This document shows, piece by piece, positions 24,969-32,624 of a DNA stretch of 64,000 nucleotides (the first letter of the stretch is position 1; each line of letters begins with the position of its first letter). The position numbers and the translations under genes are program-made. Below the pieces are notes generated by a model. That model was not told where the DNA came from. It worked only from the letters and a program-made list of their open reading frames with translations, and did not search any database. The stretch comes from CAYQQR01 sp964420035 (GTDB taxonomy: Bacteria > Bacteroidota > Bacteroidia > Bacteroidales > SM23-62), in NCBI GenBank assembly GCA_964420035.1, contig CAYQQR010000016.1, positions 1 to 64,000 on the forward strand, read 5' to 3'.

Positions 24969-25442
24969 ATGTCTGATGTAGTATATTTAACCGAGAAAGG
25001 CCTGGAAAACCTTAAAAAGCAGCTTATCGTTCTTAAGGACAGGGAAAGGCCGTCTATATCCAGGCAAATTGCTGAAGCAAGGGATAAGGGTGACTTGTCG
25101 GAAAATGCAGAATATGCAGCTGCCAAAGAAGCACAAAGTATGTTGGAGCTTCGCATCTCCCAGCTTGAGAACAAGATTGCCAAGGCCCGCCTGGTTAACG
25201 AGGATCAGCTGGATACTTCCAGGGTACAGATGTTGAACCGGGTAAAGATCCTCAATAAAAAAACAGGCACGGCTATGGAATATGTTATCGTTCCGGATAG
25301 CGAAGCAGACCTTAAGGCCGGTAAGATTTCTGTGAGCAGTCCCATAGCCCAGGGACTCATGGGGCGGAAGCAGGGAGAGAGCATCGACATTAAGGTTCCG
25401 TCAGGTGTTATCCCGGTTGAGATACTTGAAATTTCCATATAA
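24969..25442 (+). CDS. greA: Transcription elongation factor GreA
   Basis: GreA rescues backtracked RNA polymerase by stimulating transcript cleavage. The 157-residue protein has the N-terminal coiled coil with the acidic tip region (GDLSENAEYAAAKEAQ, carrying the conserved D and E) and a C-terminal FKBP-like domain ending in ISVSSPIAQGLMGRKQGE and VEILEIS. Length is normal. It has a dedicated promoter and a terminator in its leader, suggesting self-limiting expression. A HIT-family gene follows after 9 bp. Confidence 0.96.
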   Translation: MSDVVYLTEKGLENLKKQLIVLKDRERPSISRQIAEARDKGDLSENAEYAAAKEAQSMLELRISQLENKIAKARLVNEDQLDTSRVQMLNRVKILNKKTGTAMEYVIVPDSEADLKAGKISVSSPIAQGLMGRKQGESIDIKVPSGVIPVEILEISI

Positions 25443-25451
25443 ACATTAATC

Positions 25452-25853
25452 ATGGCATCAATTTTTACCCGTATTGTAAAGGGGGAGATCCCTTCCTATA
25501 AGGTGGCCGAAGATAGCCGGTACTATGCTTTTCTCGACATCAATCCATTGGCCAGGGGACATACCCTCGTGGTTCCGAAGAAAGAGATCGACTATATTTT
25601 CGAGCTCGATGATGACCTGATAGCCGGAATGATGATATTTTCAAAAAAAGTGGCCCTGGCAATCGATGCAGTGGTTCCTTGTGAGCGCGTGGGAATCGCG
25701 GTTCTCGGTTTGGAAGTACCCCATGCCCACATACACCTGATTCCCATAAATGATCTGGGTGATATTAATTTTGCCAAGCCCAAGCTGAAATTTACCGACG
25801 AGGAATTCAAGCAGATAGCAGCCGAGATCAGCGGTGAGGTTAAGCTGTCTTAA
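25452..25853 (+). CDS. HIT family (histidine triad) nucleotide-binding protein
   Basis: The 133-residue protein starts with ASIFTRIVKGEIPSYK and has the catalytic triad VPHAHIHLIPI near residues 93-103, both hallmarks of HINT-type purine nucleoside phosphoramidase/hydrolases. It should act on AMP-linked substrates in the cytoplasm; the physiological substrate is not known. It is 9 bp after greA, so probably co-transcribed, and its 3' end overlaps the convergent ruvC by 4 bp. Confidence 0.93.
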   Translation: MASIFTRIVKGEIPSYKVAEDSRYYAFLDINPLARGHTLVVPKKEIDYIFELDDDLIAGMMIFSKKVALAIDAVVPCERVGIAVLGLEVPHAHIHLIPINDLGDINFAKPKLKFTDEEFKQIAAEISGEVKLS

Positions 25854-26404
25854 TAATTGGCTCTTTTTGGATTCCTGGCAATAAAATCCTTCCAGGAACT
25901 ATAATCCGGGACCTTATCACTTAGCTTGTTCTGAAAGAAGTGGCATACCGCTGCTGCCAGACCATCCGTTGCATCCAGATCGGAGGGAATTTCCTTTATT
26001 CTAAGCAGACTGGCCAGGATGGCAGCCACCTGTTCTTTGGAGGCGTTACCCTGACCGGTAATGGCCATCTTGATCTTACGGGGTGCATATTCAAATACTG
26101 GCAGGGATCGCGATATAGCTGCCGCGATCGCCACACCCTGAGCTCTTCCCAGCTTAAGCATCGATTGTACATTCTTTCCGTAAAAGGGACTCTCGATGGC
26201 CAGTTCATCAGGATGAAAGCGATCTATCAGGCTTTGTGTTTCATCAAATATTTTCCGTAGTTTCAGAAAAGGATCCCTGGTTTTTTTAAGGTTCAGCACA
26301 TCCATCAGAACCAGTGTAGGGTTTTTCTTCCTGACCTGAATAATGCCATAGCCCATGATCGTCGTTCCGGGGTCAATTCCTAATATGATTCTTTCATCCT
26401 TCAA
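25850..26404 (-). CDS. ruvC: Holliday junction endodeoxyribonuclease RuvC
   Basis: RuvC resolves Holliday junctions after RuvAB branch migration. The 184-residue product shows ILGIDPGTTIMGYG with the first catalytic Asp, LAIESPFYGKNVQS with the Glu, the PRKIKMAITGQGNASKEQV segment, and DLDATDGLAAAVCHFF with the last two acidic residues. Length is normal. It follows the S41 protease gene by 10 bp on the reverse strand, and ruvA/ruvB are not nearby. Confidence 0.95.
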   Translation of the reverse strand: MKDERIILGIDPGTTIMGYGIIQVRKKNPTLVLMDVLNLKKTRDPFLKLRKIFDETQSLIDRFHPDELAIESPFYGKNVQSMLKLGRAQGVAIAAAISRSLPVFEYAPRKIKMAITGQGNASKEQVAAILASLLRIKEIPSDLDATDGLAAAVCHFFQNKLSDKVPDYSSWKDFIARNPKRANY

Positions 26405-26414
26405 AGGTTAAATT

Positions 26415-27710
26415 TTAATAAGCTCCTCGCTCATGATAGAACCCGCCTTTTTCAACGGCCGGGTTCCTGAAGGGGATAAATGATTTTTTCCTGGCGGCAT
26501 AACTGCCGTTGATGATATAGTGTAAAGCCTGGCTGAACATGGCTTCGTCCGGGTCTCCCAGGAGATGTCCCAAATCGTCGGAAACCTTGATATCAGCCGG
26601 TAAGCCATCAAAATAATCGGTTTCATTGTTCTTATTGGCCAATTTAAAAACTATAGGCAGCAATGAATAATCATCATAGGAAAAATTCAAGGCACCTACC
26701 GGTTTGCCAAAGGTGTCATCACCGATGATCTGTATATCCAGGAAGGGTTTGAGTCCGTTGATCAGGGCTTCGCTGGCCGAGGCAGTTCCTGAAGAGGTTA
26801 GGAAAAATATCCTGCTGATGGTTATGGTATAGGGCAAGGGTTGAAAGCGGAGTTCAGCATTCAGTTGCTTAGATTTTTTTTCGTTATAGAAGTATTTAAC
26901 AAATGCGCTCTTATTGGCAATGTTACCGGCTATAAGACTAGCCAGAGAATCGGCCACGGACATGAGTCCGCCCCCGTTGTAACGAAGGTCAATAACCAAT
27001 TCATCAATCCCTTGGGAAGAAAATTGTTGAAAAACTGTATTGAGCTCTTCAAAGGAGGTCTCCAGGAAGGATTCAAAAGCAAAATACCCCACCTTGTAAC
27101 CGGTGGTATCCAGTATGACAGAATTCAGAACCGTATTGATCTGTATCTCCTGTTTGGAGAAGGTAAGGGTCCGGGTTCCTCCGCCCGTATCCTGGAACAA
27201 AAACTGATTTTGTACTCCCGCTTCACTGGGTCCAAAAAGTTCGTTGGCATTTTCGGGTGTGGGAACCGTACCGTTTATCTCCAGAATTTTCCAGCCCCTT
27301 CTGACTCCGGCATCGTACATGGGTGATGACCGGAACACATAAGTGATCAGGGCATTGTTGCTGCCATCAAAGATCCATCCAAAACCATGTCCTACATATT
27401 CCCCCTTTTGGAACAGACTTAAAAATTCTTCGGTATCCATGATATAGGAGAAACGGTCGGTGGGATCGTTGATCAGATCATCCAGCAGATCCTGATTGCT
27501 TTCATAAGCATTGAAGTCTAAGCTGCTTTTCGGGGGCAAGGCATCCAGCCAGAAATACCATTCCGCCATAATATCATAGATCCCCTCCTTGGTTAGTTTT
27601 CTCTTCTGGTCCGCGAACGGATTTTCCTTTTCGCAAGAAGGCATGGTAACTACCCCAATCAGGCCGACCAGGATCAAAGCCCATGCTCGCTTTAGCCGCG
27701 TTGTTTTCAT
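26415..27710 (-). CDS. S41 family (C-terminal processing) peptidase, lipoprotein
   Basis: The product (431 residues from the ATG at 27710; an ATG at 27734 would add 8) has a lipoprotein signal ending in VTMPSC, a helical N-terminal cap, a PDZ-like domain (GHGFGWIFDG through RRGWKILEINGTVPTPE), and the S41 protease core with RYNGGGLMSVADSLASLIAG, SSGTASASEALINGLKPF (nucleophile Ser) and DTFGKPVGA (general base Lys). Such enzymes cleave unfolded or tagged envelope proteins; this one would be tethered in the envelope. It is the second gene of the reverse run ending in ruvC. No substrate can be named. Confidence 0.9.
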   Translation of the reverse strand: MKTTRLKRAWALILVGLIGVVTMPSCEKENPFADQKRKLTKEGIYDIMAEWYFWLDALPPKSSLDFNAYESNQDLLDDLINDPTDRFSYIMDTEEFLSLFQKGEYVGHGFGWIFDGSNNALITYVFRSSPMYDAGVRRGWKILEINGTVPTPENANELFGPSEAGVQNQFLFQDTGGGTRTLTFSKQEIQINTVLNSVILDTTGYKVGYFAFESFLETSFEELNTVFQQFSSQGIDELVIDLRYNGGGLMSVADSLASLIAGNIANKSAFVKYFYNEKKSKQLNAELRFQPLPYTITISRIFFLTSSGTASASEALINGLKPFLDIQIIGDDTFGKPVGALNFSYDDYSLLPIVFKLANKNNETDYFDGLPADIKVSDDLGHLLGDPDEAMFSQALHYIINGSYAARKKSFIPFRNPAVEKGGFYHERGAY

Positions 27711-27735
27711 TTTATTGATACTTTCTGTATGCAAG

Positions 27736-28617
27736 TTATTTCTTTAAACGGAATTTTTGATAAAAAATTCCTGCTATAATCAGTATTAATCCTAATACGG
27801 TGGTCCGGTGAATTTGTTCCCCCACAAGGTGATGGATCAGCACCAGCGACAGGAAGGGAGCCAGGTAGATCAGGTTACTTACCTTGTCCGTGGTTTTGGA
27901 ATATTTCAATGCTCCCAGCCAGAAAACAAAACTGATACCCATTTCAAAACAACCGGTATACAGGGCTGCCAGAAATCCCGTTCCCGTTCTGATGTCCATT
28001 CTGCCCATTACAAGGACGGTTATTCCTGCATAAATGGTTGCAAAAAAGAAGTTCAAATGAAGTTTTTCCAGGGCTTCCCGCTTGTCTTTCAGGTTTAGGA
28101 TCCAGAAAAAGGACCAGATGAATGCGCTGCCAATGGCCAGGGACACGCCGAAGGGTTCTTGTATGCGAAATCCCAGGGGATTTCCTTCTGACGAGATAAG
28201 GTAGACCCCGGAAAAGCTTATGAACAAGGCAATAAAACCGCGTACCGGTATTTTCTGTTGGAGCATGGGAACGGAAAGAAAGACCAGAATGATGGGCCAT
28301 ATCATGTTCAACGGCTGAGCCACCTGCGCGGGTAGCAGGGAATAGGCTTTGAACAGGATCAGGTAGTAGAGGTAAGGATTCAGAAAACCAAACAAGGCTG
28401 AATGGCCCCAGTTTTCTCTGTTGTAATGGAAACTTCTTCTGAGTGTTCCCCTGAAGAAGTTTATACAGGTTAGTAGGACAAAGGAAACCAGGGTGGCAAT
28501 GAAGAGGAGCTGGATGAAATCCAGGTCTCGAAGTGCAATTTTAAATGCAGAGGCCACGGTTGACCAGAAGAAGATGGCAATGCCAGCGTACCAATATGCT
28601 TTAGTCTGCTGCTTCAT
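27736..28617 (-). CDS. EamA/DMT family transporter
   Basis: The 293-residue protein has about ten hydrophobic segments in two halves, the layout of the drug/metabolite transporter superfamily. The first half begins AYWYAGIAIFFWSTVASAFK and contains AQPLNMIWPIILVFLS; the second begins SFIWSFFWILNLKDKR and ends with a short Lys-rich tail. Substrate cannot be deduced. The start codon region overlaps the upstream lipoprotein gene by 17 bp, indicating an operon with it, and the S41 protease follows directly. Confidence 0.87.
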   Translation of the reverse strand: MKQQTKAYWYAGIAIFFWSTVASAFKIALRDLDFIQLLFIATLVSFVLLTCINFFRGTLRRSFHYNRENWGHSALFGFLNPYLYYLILFKAYSLLPAQVAQPLNMIWPIILVFLSVPMLQQKIPVRGFIALFISFSGVYLISSEGNPLGFRIQEPFGVSLAIGSAFIWSFFWILNLKDKREALEKLHLNFFFATIYAGITVLVMGRMDIRTGTGFLAALYTGCFEMGISFVFWLGALKYSKTTDKVSNLIYLAPFLSLVLIHHLVGEQIHRTTVLGLILIIAGIFYQKFRLKK

Positions 28618-29170
28618 CGGGTTCTGATCCTGAGGCCAGATGCTGCTGTTTGATGGTTTCTATCCTGGGCTTGACCAGGAAATATTCTTCCACGAGTTTC
28701 ATCGACCGGTTCAGGGTGGTATCGATACGGAACGCAAGTTCATTAATGTCCTCCTGGTATCCAGAAATCAACTTATCCAACGAGTCGGGAGGCTCTTCGG
28801 AAGCCATTTTTTCCGCGAGCGATTGAAGGTCACTTTCCAACAGGACGATCTCCTGGTGAAATGCACTGCAGGAACGTATACAACTATCGATGTAAGACCC
28901 TAAGTAAGCATAGTTATCTATTTCTTCCCGGACCCCGGGTTCCGGGGGATAAAGTCCTGAACTGTCTATCAGGGTCAGGTCGCTCCGTATCTCTTCGGAA
29001 AAGTCGCTGATACGCCTGATCCCACCGCTGCTTATCTCCCGGTTCAGGCTGTCCAGTTGGTAAAGCAAACTGTCAATCTGGCTGGTGCAGGGATGTTCTT
29101 TTTCCTGCTTGCATTCTGTGATAAATACCAGTAAAAAAAGGCATCCCACTGTGTAAATAATGAAACGCAT
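28601..29170 (-). CDS. Putative lipoprotein of unknown function, helical
   Basis: No family is recognised. I use the ATG at 29170, giving 189 residues with signal FIIYTVGCLFLLVFITEC (lipobox Cys about 20). The longer reading frame to 29380 runs into repeat DNA and encodes Leu/Pro low complexity. The mature part is predicted to be mostly helical, with many Ser-Leu-Asp repeats (SLLYQLDSLNREI, LLESDLQSLAEK), suggesting a coiled-coil periplasmic protein. The 3' end overlaps the EamA transporter by 17 bp. Confidence 0.65.
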   Translation of the reverse strand: MRFIIYTVGCLFLLVFITECKQEKEHPCTSQIDSLLYQLDSLNREISSGGIRRISDFSEEIRSDLTLIDSSGLYPPEPGVREEIDNYAYLGSYIDSCIRSCSAFHQEIVLLESDLQSLAEKMASEEPPDSLDKLISGYQEDINELAFRIDTTLNRSMKLVEEYFLVKPRIETIKQQHLASGSEPDEAAD

Positions 29171-29358
29171 AGGAGGAGTTTTCCAAAAAATACAAAAAAA
29201 ATGGGATTCAGGGATACAGAAGATTAAGAGATAAAGAGATGCAGGGATTAAGAATTGACCGACCACAGACCACAGCGGCAGTGGCAGCAGCAGTGGCAGC
29301 GGCAGTTCAGTGAGCAGTAGGCAGAAGGCGGTTGGCAGGGCTACAGCGAGCGGAGCGA
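29171..29358. repeat. Low-complexity GACCAC and GGCAG word repeats
   Basis: From 29260 the DNA reads as GACC/CACAGACCACAG words, then from about 29275 to 29340 as irregular GGCAGT/GGCAGC copies. The first set resembles the reverse complement of 1086-1106. No gene is supported here. Confidence 0.6.
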
Positions 29359-29463
29359 GTCCCGAAAAACAGCAAAGCAAGCTTTGCGTTGTTTTTCGAG
29401 GATCCCTGCCTGACAGGCAGGCTCGAAAATATAAAGCAGCACAGCTGCTAAGATTTTCGGGAC
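29359..29463. repeat. Nested hairpin cluster downstream of serS
   Basis: An outer 10-bp inverted repeat (GTCCCGAAAA at 29359, TTTTCGGGAC at 29454) encloses three hairpins: CGAAAAACA-GCAAAGC paired across 29363-29398 with a 2-nt bulge; a perfect CCTGCCTG/CAGGCAGG palindrome at 29405-29421; and CGAAAAT/ATTTTCG at 29424-29459 with an inner AGCAGC/GCTGCT stem. Outer stem and first hairpin share bases, so alternative folds exist. It directly follows the serS stop on the reverse strand and may end serS transcription. Confidence 0.65.
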
Positions 29464-29469
29464 GGGAAA

Positions 29470-30744
29470 CTATTTTGTAATGAGGTCAAATCCCGTATAG
29501 GACCTCAATGCTTCAGGAATGAGAATCCCTTCCGGGGTTTGATTGTTTTCGATCATGGTGGCCATGATACGGGGAAGGGCCAGGGCACTGCCGTTCAGGG
29601 TATGAACGGGTACGGGCTTTTTGGTAACGGGGTCCCTGAACCGGAGTTTGAGGCGGTTGGCCTGGTAGCTTTCGAAGTTGGATACGGAGCTTACTTCCAG
29701 CCATTTATCCTGAGCAGCCGCATACACTTCGAAGTCGTAGGTCAGGGCCGAAGTAAAGCCCATATCTCCGCCGCATAAACGCATGATGCGGTAGGGAAGT
29801 TCCAGCTCGCGAAGTATTTTTTCCACATGGATCAACATCTCTTCCAGGACCGTATAGGAATGTTCGGGATGAACGATCTGAACGATCTCGACCTTATCGA
29901 ATTGATGCAGCCGGTTCAGTCCGCGCACATCCGCTCCCCAGGAACCGGCTTCTCTCCTGAAACAGGCGGTGTAGGCTGTATTTTTCACGGGTAGCTTTTC
30001 CGCATCCAGGATCATGTCCCTGTACATATTGGTTACAGGCACTTCTGCTGTGGGGATAAGGTAAAAATCATCCTCGGGCAGCTGGTACATCTGTCCCTCT
30101 TTATCGGGTAACTGACCGGTGGCAAAAGCAGATTCGGCATTGACGACCAGGGGGGGATAAACTTCCTGGTAGCCCGCGGCGATATTCTCGTCGAGGAAAA
30201 AATTGACCATGGCACGCAATAATTTTGCACCCTGTCCCTTATAAACGGGAAATCCTGCACCGGTGATCTTGGTTCCAAGGTCAAAATCAATGATGTCGTA
30301 GGTATTAATCAAATCCCAGTGTGCCCGATCTTTCCCTTCGGGTATGGTTTCCTCCCAGGATCGTATCAGTGTATTGTCCTGTTCTGTTTTACCGGCCTGT
30401 ACCGATTCATGAGGAAGATTCGGAATCCGGGTAAGCAATTCTCTTAATTCCGAATCAAGACGGGACAGGTCATTTTGTCCCTTTTTTATATCTTTTTTTA
30501 AGCCTGCAGTTTTCGACCGGGCATCATTGGCTTCTTTCTGTTTTCCCTCTTGGAATAATTTGCCAATATCACGGGATATTTGTTTTAACCCCGACTGTTT
30601 CTGATCCAGGCCGGCCTGCATTTTTCTTCTTCGGGCATCCAGTTCCGCAATATCATCAACAAGGGAAAGGGGTTTGAAATACCTGACCTTCAAGCGATCT
30701 TTAATGAGGTCGGGTTGATCCCTGAATAACTGGATGCTGAGCAT
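29470..30744 (-). CDS. serS: Seryl-tRNA synthetase
   Basis: SerS charges tRNA(Ser). The 424-residue protein has an N-terminal antiparallel coiled coil that binds the tRNA long arm (ELDARRRKMQAGLDQKQSGLK...), then the class II catalytic core with motif 2 FRREAGSWGADVRGLNRLHQF and motif 3 NGSALALPRIMATMIENNQ. Length is normal. It lies downstream of rplU-rpmA but is separated from them by a strong terminator, so it probably has its own promoter in the 91-bp gap. Confidence 0.97.
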   Translation of the reverse strand: MLSIQLFRDQPDLIKDRLKVRYFKPLSLVDDIAELDARRRKMQAGLDQKQSGLKQISRDIGKLFQEGKQKEANDARSKTAGLKKDIKKGQNDLSRLDSELRELLTRIPNLPHESVQAGKTEQDNTLIRSWEETIPEGKDRAHWDLINTYDIIDFDLGTKITGAGFPVYKGQGAKLLRAMVNFFLDENIAAGYQEVYPPLVVNAESAFATGQLPDKEGQMYQLPEDDFYLIPTAEVPVTNMYRDMILDAEKLPVKNTAYTACFRREAGSWGADVRGLNRLHQFDKVEIVQIVHPEHSYTVLEEMLIHVEKILRELELPYRIMRLCGGDMGFTSALTYDFEVYAAAQDKWLEVSSVSNFESYQANRLKLRFRDPVTKKPVPVHTLNGSALALPRIMATMIENNQTPEGILIPEALRSYTGFDLITK

Positions 30745-30760
30745 GATCGGATCGGGTTAT

Positions 30761-30806
30761 AAAAAAATCTCCTGAAAAAGAATTGAAACTAATTCATTTC
30801 AGGAGA
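30761..30806 (-). terminator. Intrinsic terminator of the rplU-rpmA operon
   Basis: On the reverse strand TCTCCTGAAA (30797-30806 complement) pairs perfectly over 10 bp with 30768-30777 and is followed by seven U (complement of the A run 30761-30767). It lies just after the rpmA stop. Confidence 0.85.
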
Positions 30807-30835
30807 CTTTCCAAAGCTTTTTAAAGGGATAATAG

Positions 30836-31099
30836 CTATTTTTTCTCGATAGGATCGACGTAGACCAATGACTTTTTATCCCTTTTCTTTTCAAATCTTA
30901 CGGTGCCGTCGATCAGGGCAAACAGACTGTGATCCTTACCCATGCCGACATTATCTCCCGGATGGTGCCTGGTGCCTCTCTGGCGAACAATAATGTTACC
31001 TGCCTTGGCTGTCTGGCCGCCAAATAATTTTACACCCAGCCGTTTGCTTTCTGATTCACGTCCGTTTCTTGAACTACCTGCTCCTTTTTTATGTGCCAT
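30836..31099 (-). CDS. rpmA: 50S ribosomal protein L27
   Basis: The 87-residue protein starts MAHKKGAGSSRNGRESESKRLG, the classic L27 N-terminus that reaches the peptidyl transferase centre (quoted only in part: AHKKGAGSSRNGR). It continues with GNIIVRQRGTRHHPGDNVGMGKD-type core. There is no N-terminal Firmicutes-type extension needing processing. It follows rplU by 12 bp in the standard rplU-rpmA order and precedes a strong terminator. Confidence 0.97.
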   Translation of the reverse strand: MAHKKGAGSSRNGRESESKRLGVKLFGGQTAKAGNIIVRQRGTRHHPGDNVGMGKDHSLFALIDGTVRFEKKRDKKSLVYVDPIEKK

Positions 31100-31111
31100 G
31101 GCTGAATATTT

Positions 31112-31813
31112 TTAAGATTTATCTTTCTGTTCTTTATTCTCCTTATCTGCTTCGTCTTTCTTTTTTGCTGTCTTCTTTTCAGCAGATTTCGCTGTGCCTG
31201 AAGCAGTTGTGGATTTTTTTGTGCTTTTGTCCTTTGTACTTGAAGCCGTTGTTTTTTTGGTGCCAGTCGACTTCTTAGCAGTCGTTGTTTTTTTGGTGGC
31301 TGTTCCAGTCGACTTCTTAGCGGTCCCAATGCTTTCCTTTTTTGCCGTCCCTGTGCTTTTCCCGGTGGTGGTTGTTTTCTTTTTGGGTTCGGCTGTTTTT
31401 TTGGTGGCAGGTTTTTCAGCCTGTTTTTTAGCCGGTCCGGCGGTTTCTGCTCCCGGCTTGCTTGTTTGGGGTTTCTTTTCCGCGGTTTTCTTGGCCGGAG
31501 CCTTTTCCAGAATATTTTCAATCAATACCTGGGTTAAGTTCTGACGGTGACCGTTCAGCTTCTGGTAGCCTTTTCTGCGCTTCTTCTTAAATACCTTGAT
31601 CTTTTCACCGCGCACATGGTCCAGGATTTTGCCCTGGACAACAGCACCTTTTACCAAAGGATCTCCGACGATAACTTTTTTTTCGTCGTCGATTAACAGC
31701 ACCTTGTCAAAATCGATTTTGTCACCGTCCTTACCTTCCAGGCGGTGCACAAAGATCTTCTGGTCTTTGCTGACCTTAAATTGCTGTCCCGCAATATCAA
31801 CTATAGCGTACAT
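31112..31813 (-). CDS. rplU: 50S ribosomal protein L21 with long Lys/Thr/Ala-rich C-terminal extension
   Basis: Residues 1 to about 103 are a normal L21 (YAIVDIAGQQFKVSKDQKI, KILDHVRGEKIKVFKKKRRKGY, LTQVLIENI). The remaining 130 residues are low complexity: Lys, Thr, Ala, Ser and Pro with repeated KKSTGTAKK-like units, ending in an acidic/lysine KENKEQKDKS tail. The DNA in this part has direct repeats, for example CCAGTCGACTTCTTAGC (complement strand) at 31263 and 31305. Extended L21 proteins occur in other Bacteroidota, but the tail is hypervariable. It should protrude from the ribosome surface or bind RNA. The gene has a near-consensus promoter. Confidence 0.95.
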   Translation of the reverse strand: MYAIVDIAGQQFKVSKDQKIFVHRLEGKDGDKIDFDKVLLIDDEKKVIVGDPLVKGAVVQGKILDHVRGEKIKVFKKKRRKGYQKLNGHRQNLTQVLIENILEKAPAKKTAEKKPQTSKPGAETAGPAKKQAEKPATKKTAEPKKKTTTTGKSTGTAKKESIGTAKKSTGTATKKTTTAKKSTGTKKTTASSTKDKSTKKSTTASGTAKSAEKKTAKKKDEADKENKEQKDKS

Positions 31814-31845
31814 CCCTATTGATTATGTAAATTCTTTTGAGCGCA

Positions 31846-31876
31846 CAAAAGTAGAAAATTAAAACCTTTTTACAAA
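31846..31876 (-). promoter_or_regulatory. Promoter of rplU-rpmA
   Basis: On the reverse strand TTTG (31873-31876) is separated by 19 bp from TACTTTTG (31846-31853), a full match to the Bacteroidota -33/-7 promoter. It lies 33 bp upstream of the L21 start. Confidence 0.8.
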
Positions 31877-31952
31877 GTATATTTTAAGATAAATACCGAT
31901 GCTTATTTACTTGCCAAAGCTTCATCCGGTTTAATTAACTAAATGATTTCTT

Positions 31953-31960
31953 TATATTTG
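31953..31960 (+). promoter_or_regulatory. Candidate -7 element for the 32002-38560 gene run
   Basis: TATATTTG matches TAnnTTTG and lies 42 bp before the bifunctional nuclease ATG. No clear -33 TTTG is visible. Confidence 0.5.
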
Positions 31961-32001
31961 TTCAGGCCTTTTGGAGCAAGGATAACTGATATTTGATTTA
32001 T

Positions 32002-32616
32002 ATGAGTCGTATTAAGCTTAATGTACTGGGAATTTCGTATAGTCAAACACAGTCCGGTGCTTACGCGCTGGTGCTAACCGAGGAAGGAGGGGACAGGAGA
32101 ATTCCCATCATTGTGGGGGGATTTGAGGCGCAATCCATTGCCATACAGTTAGAGGGACTGAAACCTCCGCGGCCGCTTACCCATGATCTTTTCATGAATT
32201 TCGCGGTTGCTTTTAAGATCCATTTGCTCGAAGTCACCATATACAAACTCGAAGAAGGGGTTTTCTACTCCAACCTGCTTTGTGAAAACGGGACCAACCG
32301 CCTGACCATCGATGCAAGAACATCCGATGCCATTGCCCTGGCACTTAGGTTCAAGTGTCCTATATATACCACAGAAGAAATAATCTCCAAAGCCGGTATC
32401 GTGCTGGATTTCGGTAAAGAATCCGAAGAAGAGGAGATGGAAGCTGAGTCAACCGGAGAGTCAACTGCTAAGTCCGGCAGTTCTCCTAAAACAGGGGATT
32501 ATTCCAAGATGGATATGAATAAATTAAATGAATTACTGGAAGAAGCGGTTAAGAATGAAGATTACGAAAGGGCGTCAAAGATAAGGGATGAGATCACGAA
32601 GCGTCAGCAGAGCTAA
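32002..32616 (+). CDS. Bifunctional nuclease family protein (DUF151) with C-terminal UVR motif
   Basis: The 204-residue product has a BFN/DUF151 domain (about 1-135; LGISYSQTQSGAYALVL, RRIPIIVGGFEAQSIA, DARTSDAIALALRF), a Ser/Thr/Glu linker, and a C-terminal UvrB/UvrC-type helical hairpin (KLNELLEEAVKNEDYERAS, KIRDEI). The family has reported RNase/DNase activity in plants, and bacterial roles are unclear. The start is the ATG at 32002; a TTG at 31993 adds only 3 residues. It heads a close-packed forward run, with the CNT transporter 8 bp downstream. Confidence 0.88.
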   Translation: MSRIKLNVLGISYSQTQSGAYALVLTEEGGDRRIPIIVGGFEAQSIAIQLEGLKPPRPLTHDLFMNFAVAFKIHLLEVTIYKLEEGVFYSNLLCENGTNRLTIDARTSDAIALALRFKCPIYTTEEIISKAGIVLDFGKESEEEEMEAESTGESTAKSGSSPKTGDYSKMDMNKLNELLEEAVKNEDYERASKIRDEITKRQQS

Positions 32617-32624
32617 GATGAATC

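Noticed and set aside
29171..29380. N-terminal extension of the lipoprotein at 28601
   Set aside because: The extra 70 residues come from GGCAG repeats, while ATG 29170 gives a standard lipoprotein signal peptide.
31263..31321. 17-bp direct repeats as an attachment site
   Set aside because: They lie within the L21 tail coding sequence and reflect repeated codons for a Lys/Thr-rich peptide.
31030..31521. Lys/Arg/Pro-rich reading frame in rplU
   Set aside because: It is a shifted frame of the low-complexity L21 tail and overlaps rpmA; codons of L21 and L27 explain the DNA.
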